Program-made: the position numbers and the translations under genes
Assembly (NCBI GenBank): GCA_934490165.1
Contig: CAKSTB010000002.1
Coordinates: forward strand, 124,001 to 188,000
Length of the DNA: 64,000 nucleotides
Source: an uncultured Ruminiclostridium sp.
Lineage (GTDB): Bacteria; Bacillota; Clostridia; Oscillospirales; Ruminococcaceae
Reading direction: 5' to 3'
The notes under the pieces: model-generated
What the model saw: only the letters and a program-made list of their open reading frames with translations
The model's database searches: none
Told to the model about the DNA's origin: nothing
In this document: piece after piece, positions 7,050-14,741 of the stretch
Numbering within the stretch: position 1 is the stretch's first letter
Layout of the letters: every line of letters begins with the position of its first letter

Positions 7050-7664
7050 TTAGTTGTAATATCCGAGGGTCAGCAGGACGAGGAAATTCTTATCGGCAAG
7101 CACCCATTCATCATTAGTATAGCGGAAATCTATAGTCAGCTCAAACTTATCCGACTTGAACTCACTGTCACCGATAAGCGAATCGATATAGTCCATCTGC
7201 GCATTAAAATCGTTTTTCAGCTCGGAGTTGATTTTGGAGTCGGTCTTTTCGTTGAACTTCTCCATATCGATTGAAGTAAATGTACCGGTTACACTGCCCG
7301 TCCTTGAATCTTTATCAGTCTTTTCGGTGAGGTTATCATATGTAACGTAGCTTTCAAAAATCGCCGCCATGGTATCGGAGTAGCGCGATAACCACTTATC
7401 GTCATATGCCGTATCGGTATCTGTAAAGTAAAGCTCCATACTCCTTTTGGAGAAACTACGGCAATATGCCGCGAGGTCGTCATACTGTCCCGCTTTCGCA
7501 AGGGTCATTATCTCTTCTATCGTTTCTTTCGGTGAGAGGTGCTTTGTTTCGGTTGTAGTATCACCTCTGTGACAGCCGGCGAAAGTCAGCATAAGTACCA
7601 CGGTACATACCAGACTTACGGCTCTTACGGCGTGCCGTTTTATTTTTATATATGAAATGTTCAA
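7050..7664 (-). CDS. Lipoprotein of unknown function
   Basis: This 204-residue lipoprotein starts at TTG, preceded by AGAAAGGA nine bases upstream. A basic N-terminus leads into a hydrophobic segment and the lipobox TFAGC. The mature part is alpha/beta with no recognised catalytic motif; it resembles small extracytoplasmic DUF-type domains ending in a beta strand pair (FRYTNDEWVLADKNF). It is transcribed divergently from the XRE regulator at 7986. Its promoter carries the same palindrome as the regulator's promoter, so it is probably that regulator's target. Confidence 0.7.
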   Translation of the reverse strand: MNISYIKIKRHAVRAVSLVCTVVLMLTFAGCHRGDTTTETKHLSPKETIEEIMTLAKAGQYDDLAAYCRSFSKRSMELYFTDTDTAYDDKWLSRYSDTMAAIFESYVTYDNLTEKTDKDSRTGSVTGTFTSIDMEKFNEKTDSKINSELKNDFNAQMDYIDSLIGDSEFKSDKFELTIDFRYTNDEWVLADKNFLVLLTLGYYN

Positions 7665-7985
7665 TTCGATTAGTCCTTTCTGCTCATAGCAGATTTTGTT
7701 ATGTAAATTTAATTTACCTTAATTATAGCACATTTGAACGAAATGTCAATATCAAACCTTGCGTTTGCTCAAAATAAGCACTTTGCACAATTTCAAGTCA
7801 TATTCTTTGTGCATATCGCAGAAAACCGCCTGAAATCAGGCTCAGATATCTATTTTTTCGGTAAACGCACTTGATTTTTTCGCGGCTATCTGCTAAACTA
7901 TCAATATAAAAGGTAAATTAAATTTACAGCGACTTTATAAAGGTAATTATCCGTAACCGTTACAAACCATGAGAGGAGTGAGCAT
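7665..7985. promoter_or_regulatory. Divergent control region with twin palindromic operators
   Basis: This 321-base gap holds two promoters. The minus promoter is TTGACA (7749-7744), 16 bases, TATAAT (7727-7722). The plus promoter is TTGATT (7871-7876), 17 bases, TAAACT (7894-7899). Just downstream of each -10 lies a 15-base palindrome: GTAAATTTAATTTAC at 7703-7717 and its reverse complement at 7913-7927. Placement over both start sites suggests repression by the adjacent XRE protein. Confidence 0.75.
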
Positions 7986-8513
7986 ATGAATTCGGAAGAG
8001 CTCGGGAAGAGAATTAAAGAAGCGCGTCTGGCAAAGAAGATGACCCAGTCGGAGCTTGTAGGCTCATTTATCACAAGAAATATGCTCAGCCGCATTGAAA
8101 GCGGTAACGCTTGTCCGTCGGTAAAAACGCTTGAATACTTGGCTCAGCGGCTTGATCTGCCGGCAGGGAGCCTGATTTCGGACGAAACACCCGACACTAC
8201 CGACACGGAAAGATCCGACAGGAACGCACAGCAGCTTATAAGCGCTAAGCAACTGTACATAGAATGCGATTATCTTGCCTGTGTAAGCGAGGCAGAAAGG
8301 CTCATCGGAACTGAATTTGAAGACGAGGGGCAGGCAATTCTGGCACGCTGCTGTATTGCTTTATCGGAAAAAGCGATGAACAGCGGCGACAAGACATCTG
8401 CGATAAAATATGCAAAGCAGGCGCTTGAGCTTGCCGACAAAGGCATTTACAAGAGCCGCGAGATAAGCGTTGACGCTACACTTAAGCTTTCGGAGATCGC
8501 AGGAGGAAAGTAA
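7986..8513 (+). CDS. XRE-family transcriptional regulator with C-terminal helical repeat region
   Basis: The protein has 175 residues. Residues 1-65 form a Cro/C1-type helix-turn-helix (LGKRIKEARLAKKMTQSEL, then SRIESGNACPSVKTLEYLA). Residues of about 80-175 are helical and TPR-like (AKQLYIECDYLACVSEAERL and following), as in regulators that sense peptides or proteins. GAGAGGAG precedes the ATG. Matching palindromes in its own promoter and in the divergent lipoprotein promoter suggest autoregulation. The next gene starts directly at the stop codon. Confidence 0.85.
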   Translation: MNSEELGKRIKEARLAKKMTQSELVGSFITRNMLSRIESGNACPSVKTLEYLAQRLDLPAGSLISDETPDTTDTERSDRNAQQLISAKQLYIECDYLACVSEAERLIGTEFEDEGQAILARCCIALSEKAMNSGDKTSAIKYAKQALELADKGIYKSREISVDATLKLSEIAGGK

Positions 8514-8792
8514 ATGGATCTCATTATAGAGCTGTTATGCGATATACTTTTCGATGCGAGAATTGCGGCAAGCACAAGCCGCAGACTGCCGAAACCATTA
8601 AGGATGATCTGCTGTGTGCTGACATCACTTGTTTTCATAGTACTGATAGCGATACTGGCTATAGTTGCTGTAAACTGCATTCAGGACACGCCTGTTTTCA
8701 GCATACTGCTCGGCGCTCTTGATATAATAATGATATTTTTACTGCTGAGTATGATCTCAAGAGCATTCGGAAAAGGAAAACGCAAAAAGTGA
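8514..8792 (+). CDS. Small two-helix membrane protein
   Basis: The ATG directly follows the TAA of the XRE regulator, and AGGAGG lies within that gene's last codons, so the two are translationally coupled. The product is 92 residues with two membrane helices (about 32-54 and 60-82) and a strongly basic end (GKGKRKK). The family is not recognised. Coupling to the regulator suggests it takes part in the same response. Confidence 0.7.
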   Translation: MDLIIELLCDILFDARIAASTSRRLPKPLRMICCVLTSLVFIVLIAILAIVAVNCIQDTPVFSILLGALDIIMIFLLLSMISRAFGKGKRKK

Positions 8793-8821
8793 TTGACAAA
8801 GCGACGATTTTAGTGTATAAT
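8793..8821 (+). promoter_or_regulatory. tRNA promoter
   Basis: TTGACA (8793-8798), a 17-base spacer and TATAAT (8816-8821). It begins at the stop codon of the preceding gene. Confidence 0.85.
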
Positions 8822-8859
8822 ATTTACGTTGCGATATCGGAAGATATCACAAGCTATAT

Positions 8860-8948
8860 GCAGACGTATCGAAGTGGTCATAACGGGGCTGACTCGAAAT
8901 CAGTTTGCGGGCAACCGCACGTGAGTTCGAATCTCACCGTCTGCGCCA
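8860..8948 (+). tRNA. tRNA-Ser(CGA)
   Basis: The acceptor arms GCAGACG and CGTCTGC, the anticodon loop CTCGAAA (anticodon CGA, reading UCG), a long serine-type variable arm (TGCGGGCAACCGCA) and the TTCGAAT T-loop are all present. The CCA end is encoded at 8946-8948. Confidence 0.95.
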
Positions 8949-8949
8949 G

Positions 8950-8988
8950 CAAAAGCCGCATAAACACTGAGTTTATGCGGCTTTTTCA
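8950..8988 (+). terminator. Terminator after tRNA-Ser
   Basis: AAAAGCCGCATAAAC and GTTTATGCGGCTTTTT form a long perfect stem with a T-run. Confidence 0.85.
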
Positions 8989-9001
8989 TATCTATATTGC
9001 G

Positions 9002-9046
9002 AAAGAAGCTGTGATGAAATGTAAAAAATTCGTCACAGCTTTTTTG
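9002..9046. terminator. AAGCTGTGA-type hairpin terminator
   Basis: AAGCTGTGATGAA pairs with TTCGTCACAGCTT and is followed by a T-run. The same hairpin family recurs at 41533-41571 and 63292-63330, at the ends of the dispersed non-coding elements. Confidence 0.6.
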
Positions 9047-9094
9047 CCTGCCGTAATCATCTGAACTGTATTCGTATAATCAGTGCGCTCCCTA

Positions 9095-9123
9095 TTGACA
9101 AATCAGATCATCTGATGTATAAT
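9095..9123 (+). promoter_or_regulatory. TetR promoter with internal operator palindrome
   Basis: TTGACA (9095-9100), 17 bases, TATAAT (9118-9123). The perfect 13-base palindrome TCAGATCATCTGA (9103-9115) fills the spacer, the expected place for a TetR autorepression site. Confidence 0.75.
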
Positions 9124-9163
9124 TCTCATTATAAATAACAGCTATTATACATGAGGTGCGAAT

Positions 9164-9736
9164 ATGCCGGCGAAAACAAAAGTCACAAAAGAAATGATCA
9201 TTGATGCCGCCTTTGCGGTTGCCCGTGAAACAGGCGTGGAAACCATCAACGCAAGGACTGTATCGGAAAGACTGCACTGCTCCACGCAACCCGTTATGTA
9301 TCATTTCGCAACGATCGAAGAATTGAAAAGGACTGTCTATGCAAAAGCTGACCTTTATCATTCGGAATATCTGATGAATATAAAAAAACCGCAAAAGGGT
9401 GCGGCACTCGGGATCGGAATGAATTATATCCGCTTTGCGATCGAAGAGCCGCATTTGTTCCGTTTCCTCTTTCAGTCGGATTATTTCAGCGGAAAGACTC
9501 TGATTGAGCTTATAGATGCCGAGGAGCTTACCCCTGTTCTTTCGACTATGCAGAGAGCCCTGGGAGTCGGTATGGAACAGACCAAAAGTATTTTCCTGAC
9601 TGTTTTCCTGTTCGCTCACGGGTATGCAAGCATTATCGCCAACAATTCGCTGAAGTACGATGAGGAGCTTATCAATTCTCAGCTGGAGCTGGCGTATAGA
9701 GGGGCTATATTGGCGGCACAGGAAAAAACGAAGTAA
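9164..9736 (+). CDS. TetR/AcrR-family regulator
   Basis: The protein has 190 residues. Residues of about 8-55 form a TetR-type helix-turn-helix (MIIDAAFAVARETGVETINA, then STQPVMYHFATIEELK), followed by a helical ligand domain. GAGGTG precedes the ATG. The palindrome in its promoter suggests it represses itself. Its former partner gene is probably lost: the downstream 9737-9940 region holds only a short open frame with one hydrophobic stretch. Confidence 0.85.
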   Translation: MPAKTKVTKEMIIDAAFAVARETGVETINARTVSERLHCSTQPVMYHFATIEELKRTVYAKADLYHSEYLMNIKKPQKGAALGIGMNYIRFAIEEPHLFRFLFQSDYFSGKTLIELIDAEELTPVLSTMQRALGVGMEQTKSIFLTVFLFAHGYASIIANNSLKYDEELINSQLELAYRGAILAAQEKTK

Positions 9737-10007
9737 AAAACTATATAAGGAAAGTAAGCCGGCTCTTCCGGTATGCTGTTCATCGTTCTGCTTTTTCTCT
9801 AAGCATTATTTGCTTAGTGCTACTATTCTTGATTATGTAAGCGGACGCGACCGAAGGCGGCAAAGCAAGGCAGATCGCCTTGATATTGCTGATCGGTGGG
9901 ACAAGGATGCAACATACCCTCCGATTTTTGCAACTTACAGTTTCCTATATAGCTATTGAAAGCGCTTTGTGCTATACTATTTTTCGAGGTCAAAGAGAGG
10001 TGTGGAC
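9737..10007 (+). other. Gap with possible gene remnant
   Basis: A frame from about 9736 to 9838 encodes a basic segment followed by a hydrophobic stretch and then stops. The same frame resumes with LLIGGTRMQ-like sequence to about 9965. This may be debris of a membrane-protein gene, but the family is not recognisable. A TATACT box at 9973-9978 precedes the LytTR gene. Confidence 0.3.
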
Positions 10008-10445
10008 ATGAGGTTGTCTGTAGAACAGATCCCCCACGGAAACGAAGAAGAAGTGATCGTACGATGCTACGACACACAGGAAAAATGGGTTGAGGCGATC
10101 CGTGCGGTCACTGCCGGAGAGGTTTCCATCAGCGCCTTTGCTGAGGAAAAGGTTTATCGGCTGAAACTCAGTGATATTTATTACTTTGAAGTCGTCGAGG
10201 GTCGGTCTTTTCTGTATTGTGAAAGTTCCGTTTTCGAGTGCAGGCAAAAGTTATACGAATTTGAAGAATTGTGCCGAAGCTCTATGCTTTTCAGGTGCAG
10301 TAAATCTATGATCGTAAATGCAGATAAAATCCAATATGTCCGCCCCTCTCTATCCGGACGCTTCGAGGCAACGCTGACAAATAACGAAAAAGTGATAATC
10401 TCCCGGCAATATGTCAGCGATCTGAAGCGGTTACTGGGGGTATAG
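10008..10445 (+). CDS. LytTR-domain DNA-binding regulator
   Basis: The protein has 145 residues, starting at the ATG after GAGAGGTG. The first 45 residues are short and charged. Residues of about 45-145 form a LytTR domain (KVYRLKLSDIYYFEVVEGRS, then FRCSKSMIVNADKIQYVRP, ending in an ISRQYVSDLKRLLG helix). Such stand-alone LytTR proteins usually control the adjacent DUF3021 membrane protein and neighbouring exporters. The DUF3021 gene follows after nine bases. Confidence 0.9.
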   Translation: MRLSVEQIPHGNEEEVIVRCYDTQEKWVEAIRAVTAGEVSISAFAEEKVYRLKLSDIYYFEVVEGRSFLYCESSVFECRQKLYEFEELCRSSMLFRCSKSMIVNADKIQYVRPSLSGRFEATLTNNEKVIISRQYVSDLKRLLGV

Positions 10446-10454
10446 GAGGTGCTT

Positions 10455-10880
10455 ATGAAAAAAATCGTCTTTTGGCTTCACCGATTTGTAGTGGCTTACG
10501 GAATTATTATGCTCAGTACCTTTTTTATGTGTCTGCTGTTCAATCCTACTTCCGAATTGCCTGTGGTGTCGTTTTTCGGCAGATGTATCCTCTTCACCTT
10601 GGTGTGTATGGCTACATTAGTCATTTATTATTCCAAGGCGGAACTGACTTTGAAAAGCTGGTGGGTTCGCACTGTATTACATACGCTTCTTTTGGAAGCG
10701 GTCTTGTTGCCGCTTGCGCACCACTGGGAATTCTGGTACGGACCGCTGGATGCACTCATTTACGCCGGCTTTATTCTTGTGGCGAAGATCCTCTGGCACC
10801 TGATCAATTTCGGTCAGAGCGTCCGGACTGCAACGAAGATCAATGAGCAGCTTCTCAGACGGCGCAATCATCAGGAATAG
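10455..10880 (+). CDS. DUF3021-family membrane protein
   Basis: The protein has 141 residues and four membrane helices. The ATG at 10455 is preferred over an in-frame GTG at 10449 because the GGAGGTG sequence there is the ribosome binding site. It pairs with the LytTR regulator immediately upstream. LytTR-DUF3021 pairs are widespread in Firmicutes and are thought to sense envelope or cell-density signals and tune nearby genes. The C-terminus is basic and cytoplasmic (EQLLRRRNHQE). Confidence 0.85.
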   Translation: MKKIVFWLHRFVVAYGIIMLSTFFMCLLFNPTSELPVVSFFGRCILFTLVCMATLVIYYSKAELTLKSWWVRTVLHTLLLEAVLLPLAHHWEFWYGPLDALIYAGFILVAKILWHLINFGQSVRTATKINEQLLRRRNHQE

Positions 10881-10892
10881 GAGGGAGCAAGA

Positions 10893-11075
10893 ATGGAAGA
10901 ACAGAAAAAATCAGAATGGCTCTGTTGCCCGAAATGCGGCGGCAAAACACGGGTACAGATACGGGCACATACGGTACTTGAGGATTTTCCTCTATTCTGC
11001 CCGAAGTGCAGATATAGCTGTGTGATCCGTTTCAGAAACGGAAAAATTGAAGAGATCAAGATGCCGGACGCTTAG
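10893..11075 (+). CDS. Cysteine-rich KTR-domain protein
   Basis: This 60-residue protein has two CxxC pairs (CCPKCGGKTRVQIR and FCPKCRYSC), forming a zinc-ribbon-like fold with the KTR motif that names the family. GGAGGGAGC precedes the ATG. The family is frequent on conjugative elements and in accessory regions of gut Firmicutes; its role is unknown. A terminator follows. Confidence 0.85.
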   Translation: MEEQKKSEWLCCPKCGGKTRVQIRAHTVLEDFPLFCPKCRYSCVIRFRNGKIEEIKMPDA

Positions 11076-11122
11076 ACGCAGTGCAGACCGAAATGATCGG
11101 TTTGTGCTGCGTTTATTTTTTA
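11070..11122 (+). terminator. Terminator after the KTR gene
   Basis: ACGCAG with GCAGACCG pairs with CGGTTTGTG and CTGCGT, followed by TTATTTTTT. Confidence 0.7.
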
Positions 11123-11179
11123 GCATCGGCTGACCGAGCCGCAAGCCGGAATCGGAATTTACGAGGAGAAACAGCATAA

Positions 11180-11938
11180 ATGATAGGGATATATCTGAGC
11201 GGAACAGGAAATACGAAGCACTGCACTCAAAAGCTGGTAAGCCTGCTTGATGATACGGCAACCTGCTTTCCGTTGGATGCTCCGCAAATCACCCACGCTA
11301 TAAGCAAGCAAAACACAATCATCCTGGGTTATCCTACGCAATTCTCCAATGCTCCGTTTATGGTTCGTGACTTCATCAGAAAGAACCGCCGCCTGTGGAA
11401 CGGAAAAAGCGCATTTTGCGTAAACACTATGGGGCTTTTCAGCGGTGACGGAACAGGCTGTACAGCAAGGCTCTTAAAGAAGTATGGCGCGCAAATTCTC
11501 GGAGGAGTACAAATAAAGATGCCTGATTCAGTCTGCGACAGCAAGCTGCTGAAAAAGAGCCCGGAAGAAAACAGGCAGATCGTCAAGTGTGCAGATAGGC
11601 GAATCGAACAGATCGCAAAACAAATCAAGCAGGGGCAATATCCGCAGGAAGGCCTTTCGGCGTTCTCGCATATTAAGGGGCTGTTTGGGCAAAGACTGTG
11701 GTTTTATCGTAAAACGAGCGGATACACAGACAAGCTGAAAATTAGCAGTGCCTGTAACGGCTGCGGTCTGTGCAGCAGGAATTGCCCGATGGGAAATATT
11801 GAAATCGAAAATAACAGAGCGATCTCCGGAAAGCAATGTACAATGTGTTACCGTTGCATAAGCTTATGCCCCGAAAAGGCAATTACTTTGCTGGGAGATC
11901 GGGTACGGGAGCAATGCAGATATGAAAAATACGTCTGA
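11180..11938 (+). CDS. EFR1-family flavodoxin-ferredoxin fusion
   Basis: The protein has 252 residues. Residues 1-150 form a flavodoxin-like domain with an FMN phosphate-loop motif (YLSGTGNTKHC) and the NTMGLFSGDG segment. Residues of about 190-240 carry two 4Fe-4S motifs, CNGCGLCSRNCP and CTMCYRCISLCP. EFR1 proteins are cytoplasmic electron carriers that couple flavin to ferredoxin-type clusters. It begins after GAGGAGA, with a spacing of about 10 bases. No obvious partner enzyme lies nearby. Confidence 0.9.
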   Translation: MIGIYLSGTGNTKHCTQKLVSLLDDTATCFPLDAPQITHAISKQNTIILGYPTQFSNAPFMVRDFIRKNRRLWNGKSAFCVNTMGLFSGDGTGCTARLLKKYGAQILGGVQIKMPDSVCDSKLLKKSPEENRQIVKCADRRIEQIAKQIKQGQYPQEGLSAFSHIKGLFGQRLWFYRKTSGYTDKLKISSACNGCGLCSRNCPMGNIEIENNRAISGKQCTMCYRCISLCPEKAITLLGDRVREQCRYEKYV

Positions 11939-12020
11939 GCTCCAATCAAACAGATGGTGAGCCGCAAAAAAAGAAATATGTAACAGGCGGCAGACTGTAC
12001 GACATAAAAGGAGGACTGAT

Positions 12021-12572
12021 ATGCACATAGATCACACATTGACTGACCGTTATTTTTTGAAAAGGTGCAAGATTACGGATATAGAAAGGGTCAGTAAATT
12101 CTATCAATATGTCAGCGAAAACACCGAGAATATGGCGCGTTTCGGGAAATGGATCTACGGGCTGCATCCTGCAAAGGAACAAATAGAAGCCTATATCAAG
12201 TCCGGCTTTATGTATTCATTTGAAGCAAGCGGCGAAATACTCGGAGCTGTCGCTATAACGCCGTTTCAGGAAGCTGAATACAAAGATATCGATTGGCAGA
12301 TTTCCTGTTGCGATAATGAAGTGAGCGTTATACATCTGCTTGCGGTAAATCCCGATCATCAGGGCTGCGGTATTGCAAAAATGATCGTGCGCAATGCTAT
12401 TGGTATTGCGAGAAATAACAATTCCAAGGCTGTCCGTCTGGACGCGTTCTCCTGCAATTTTCCCGCTCACAGGTTATATCAGTCGATAGGGTTTGAAAAG
12501 GTAGGTGTCAGCAATTGGTATACCTATAATGCCGGGAATGCGGAGTTTTATATGTTTGAATTTCTTTTATGA
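12021..12572 (+). CDS. GNAT-family N-acetyltransferase
   Basis: The protein has 183 residues. The acetyl-CoA site is visible as VSVIHLLAVNPDHQGCGIAK (about residues 107-126), followed by the RLYQSIGFEKVG strand-helix of motif B. The start is an ATG after AAAGGAGGA. GNATs transfer acetyl groups from acetyl-CoA to amines; the substrate is unknown. It lies in a series of independent small genes, each with a strong ribosome binding site. Confidence 0.85.
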   Translation: MHIDHTLTDRYFLKRCKITDIERVSKFYQYVSENTENMARFGKWIYGLHPAKEQIEAYIKSGFMYSFEASGEILGAVAITPFQEAEYKDIDWQISCCDNEVSVIHLLAVNPDHQGCGIAKMIVRNAIGIARNNNSKAVRLDAFSCNFPAHRLYQSIGFEKVGVSNWYTYNAGNAEFYMFEFLL

Positions 12573-12613
12573 GATATAAGATCTGTTCATGAAAAAACAA
12601 GGAGGAATACAGT

Positions 12614-13108
12614 ATGAAAAACAGTGCACTGGTCGTGATCGGCCTGCAAAATGACATCACGAAAAACTACAGGGAGATAATCGATAAAGTCAATGCGACT
12701 ATTGATTGGGCGGTTCAAAAGGAGATGCCTGTAATTTACATTCAACATAATAACCTGTCTGCGGGAACAAGAACATTCAAGCCCGGAACGCGCGGTGCGG
12801 AATTTGTGTCGGAGCTGAAGGTCGTATCAGATCATATCTTCACAAAATCAAAAAGCAGTGCGCTGACAAATGAGGAGTTTACGGCTTTCATCAAGGAAAA
12901 CGGCTTTGACGACTTTTATATTGTCGGTGCGGATGCCGCGGCGTGCATAAAGTCCACCTGCTACAATATGACGAAAAGCGGCTATACCGTTCATGTGCTG
13001 TCGGACTGCATCACGAGCTACGACAAAAAGAAGCTGCCGGAGATGCTCGCCTATTATGAAAGCAAGGGGTGCTCAATTATAACGCTTCAGGAGATCATAC
13101 AGTCGTAA
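12614..13108 (+). CDS. Isochorismatase-like cysteine hydrolase
   Basis: The 164-residue protein has the three catalytic positions of the cysteine hydrolase/isochorismatase fold: Asp14 (GLQND), a Lys in TKSKSSAL (about 76-78), and Cys109 in GADAAACIKSTC. The family hydrolyses C-N or C-O bonds in compounds such as nicotinamide, isochorismate or carbamoyl compounds; the substrate here cannot be assigned. AAGGAGGA precedes the ATG. Confidence 0.85.
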   Translation: MKNSALVVIGLQNDITKNYREIIDKVNATIDWAVQKEMPVIYIQHNNLSAGTRTFKPGTRGAEFVSELKVVSDHIFTKSKSSALTNEEFTAFIKENGFDDFYIVGADAAACIKSTCYNMTKSGYTVHVLSDCITSYDKKKLPEMLAYYESKGCSIITLQEIIQS

Positions 13109-13150
13109 ATGTAACGGCAATCAGAAAACACAAAGAAAGGAACAGGTTAT

Positions 13151-13222
13151 ATGAATAAAACAATCGCTAAAATCGGTCCGCTCTCCATTTCAGAAATGAT
13201 CAGTGAATTACATAAAGCATAA
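13151..13222 (+). CDS. 23-residue open frame, possible gene remnant
   Basis: An ATG after GAAAGGAACAGG opens a 23-codon frame (MNKTIAKIGPLSISEM and seven more residues). It may be a real small peptide or the start of a gene lost by deletion. No family is recognised. Confidence 0.3.
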   Translation: MNKTIAKIGPLSISEMISELHKA

Positions 13223-13246
13223 TATTCAGAACTTGGGAGGACAACT

Positions 13247-13561
13247 ATGAACGCGATTATGGATTTTATCCGCGTTGCCGGAAATGCGCTTTTGAACTCT
13301 GTTCGCACTGCCACATTCTGCTGGGTGGCAGTAGGTCTGGTAGTGGCAATTCCGGTCATACGCAACATAGCTAAGAAAAAAAGCGGCAAAAAGCAGGATA
13401 ACGACTACAGTCTGGAGGGCATGAGCCTCGGTATGTGTTTAGGCTTGCTTATCGGGACAATGCTCGGAAATTATATGGGCGTTGCTGTTTCTCTAGGTAT
13501 GATCGTTGGTCTTGTTATCGGAATGCTTATTCCGAAAAAAATAAATTGGGAAAATAAATGA
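13247..13561 (+). CDS. Glycine-rich membrane protein
   Basis: The protein has 104 residues with a membrane helix at about 25-42, a basic loop (AKKKSGKKQ), and two glycine-rich helices (GMCLGLLIGTMLGNYMG, then GMIVGLVIGMLIP) resembling glycine-zipper segments. GGGAGGAC precedes the ATG. Its stop overlaps the start of the lipoprotein gene (ATGA), so they are translationally coupled. The function is unknown. Confidence 0.7.
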   Translation: MNAIMDFIRVAGNALLNSVRTATFCWVAVGLVVAIPVIRNIAKKKSGKKQDNDYSLEGMSLGMCLGLLIGTMLGNYMGVAVSLGMIVGLVIGMLIPKKINWENK

Positions 13562-13941
13562 AACGAAAAAAAATAGCCGTCTTACTTCTCTCGATCATTA
13601 TCATGGGTGTATTTTTTACCGCTTGCGATGCCGGGTGCTTTGTCGGCAGTCGCAAAGCAACATCAGACTCGTATTGCCTGGATATCGAGAGAATGGACGG
13701 AACGGACACACACACTTTAAAATTAGATGCGGGCGATATACTTGATATCCATTTTGAAACCGCATATGGGGAATTGAACATAGAGATAAAAGCACCTGAC
13801 GGAACGCTCATCTACACCGGAAACGGAAAGGAAACGACAGATTTTACCGTGAATATTTCCGATAGCGGTGAGTATTCCGTTTGTGTGACGGCGCACAGCG
13901 CCAAAGGGGTAATTAACATTAAACAAAAGCAGCATACATAA
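13558..13941 (+). CDS. Small lipoprotein with beta-sandwich-like domain
   Basis: This 127-residue lipoprotein has a KRKK N-terminus, a hydrophobic segment and the lipobox FFTAC. The mature part is beta-rich (IKAPDGTLIYTGNG, then FTVNISDSGEYSVCVTAHSA), resembling emp24/PPC-like beta-sandwich domains that bind surface ligands. It overlaps the preceding membrane-protein gene by four bases. Confidence 0.7.
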   Translation: MKRKKIAVLLLSIIIMGVFFTACDAGCFVGSRKATSDSYCLDIERMDGTDTHTLKLDAGDILDIHFETAYGELNIEIKAPDGTLIYTGNGKETTDFTVNISDSGEYSVCVTAHSAKGVINIKQKQHT

Positions 13942-13988
13942 AAATCGGACATATCGTATGCAATGCTAACGTTACAGGAGGAAACAAA

Positions 13989-14741
13989 TTGAAGAAACTA
14001 TATGAGAAAAATGAGCTGACCTTTGCGATCGTGTGGATCGTGGTTTACTGCGTTCTGCAATCGCTGGCAAATCCGCTGAATAAAATGATCGGGATAGGAT
14101 ATTCGGCAAGTGCTGTCTTTTGCATCTTGCAGGCGATCGTTCTTTTTGTCTTTATCAGAAATAACAACTTGCTGAAATGGTACGGAATCTGCAAATCACA
14201 CGTTCCCGCACGGTGCTTTCTGTTTTATATACCGCTTGTTATCCTTGCATCGGGAAACCTATGGAACGGAGTCGCTCTCAAATACACGATGGAGGAAACA
14301 GCTTGCCGTATCGTGTGTATGATTTTCGTCGGATTTCTTGAGGAAGTTATCTTCCGTGGGCTTTTGTTTGAAGCCATCGCAAAGAACAATATAAAATCAG
14401 CCGTTGTCATATCAAGTGTGACTTTCGGTATCGGACATATCATCAACCTGTTCAACGGAAGCGGTATGGATATAGTAAATAATCTGTGTCAGATTGTCTT
14501 TGCGGTTGCGGTCGGCTTTTTACTGGTCACGATCTTTTATCGCGGAGGAAGTCTGCTCCCCTGTATCCTCGTTCACTCTGCAATCAACACGCTCGGCACA
14601 TTTGCAAATGATGCAAATCTCACTACGGAAATGCACCTGCTACATCTCGCTGTTCTGATCGCCGTTACAGTAGTCTATATGCTGATCCTGACACGGACAC
14701 TCCCCCAAAAACAATGGAAAGAAGGTTGTAAGAATGAATAG
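13989..14741 (+). CDS. CPBP-family intramembrane metalloprotease
   Basis: This 250-residue polytopic membrane protein carries the CPBP (Abi) motifs EEVIFRGLLFEAI, the FGIGHIINLFN histidine and HSAIN. These match the EExxxR, FxxxH and HxxxN metal-binding residues. Members include Rce1-type CAAX proteases and bacteriocin self-immunity proteins. A TTG start follows AGGAGG by seven bases. The next gene begins inside this one (8-base overlap). Confidence 0.85.
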   Translation: MKKLYEKNELTFAIVWIVVYCVLQSLANPLNKMIGIGYSASAVFCILQAIVLFVFIRNNNLLKWYGICKSHVPARCFLFYIPLVILASGNLWNGVALKYTMEETACRIVCMIFVGFLEEVIFRGLLFEAIAKNNIKSAVVISSVTFGIGHIINLFNGSGMDIVNNLCQIVFAVAVGFLLVTIFYRGGSLLPCILVHSAINTLGTFANDANLTTEMHLLHLAVLIAVTVVYMLILTRTLPQKQWKEGCKNE

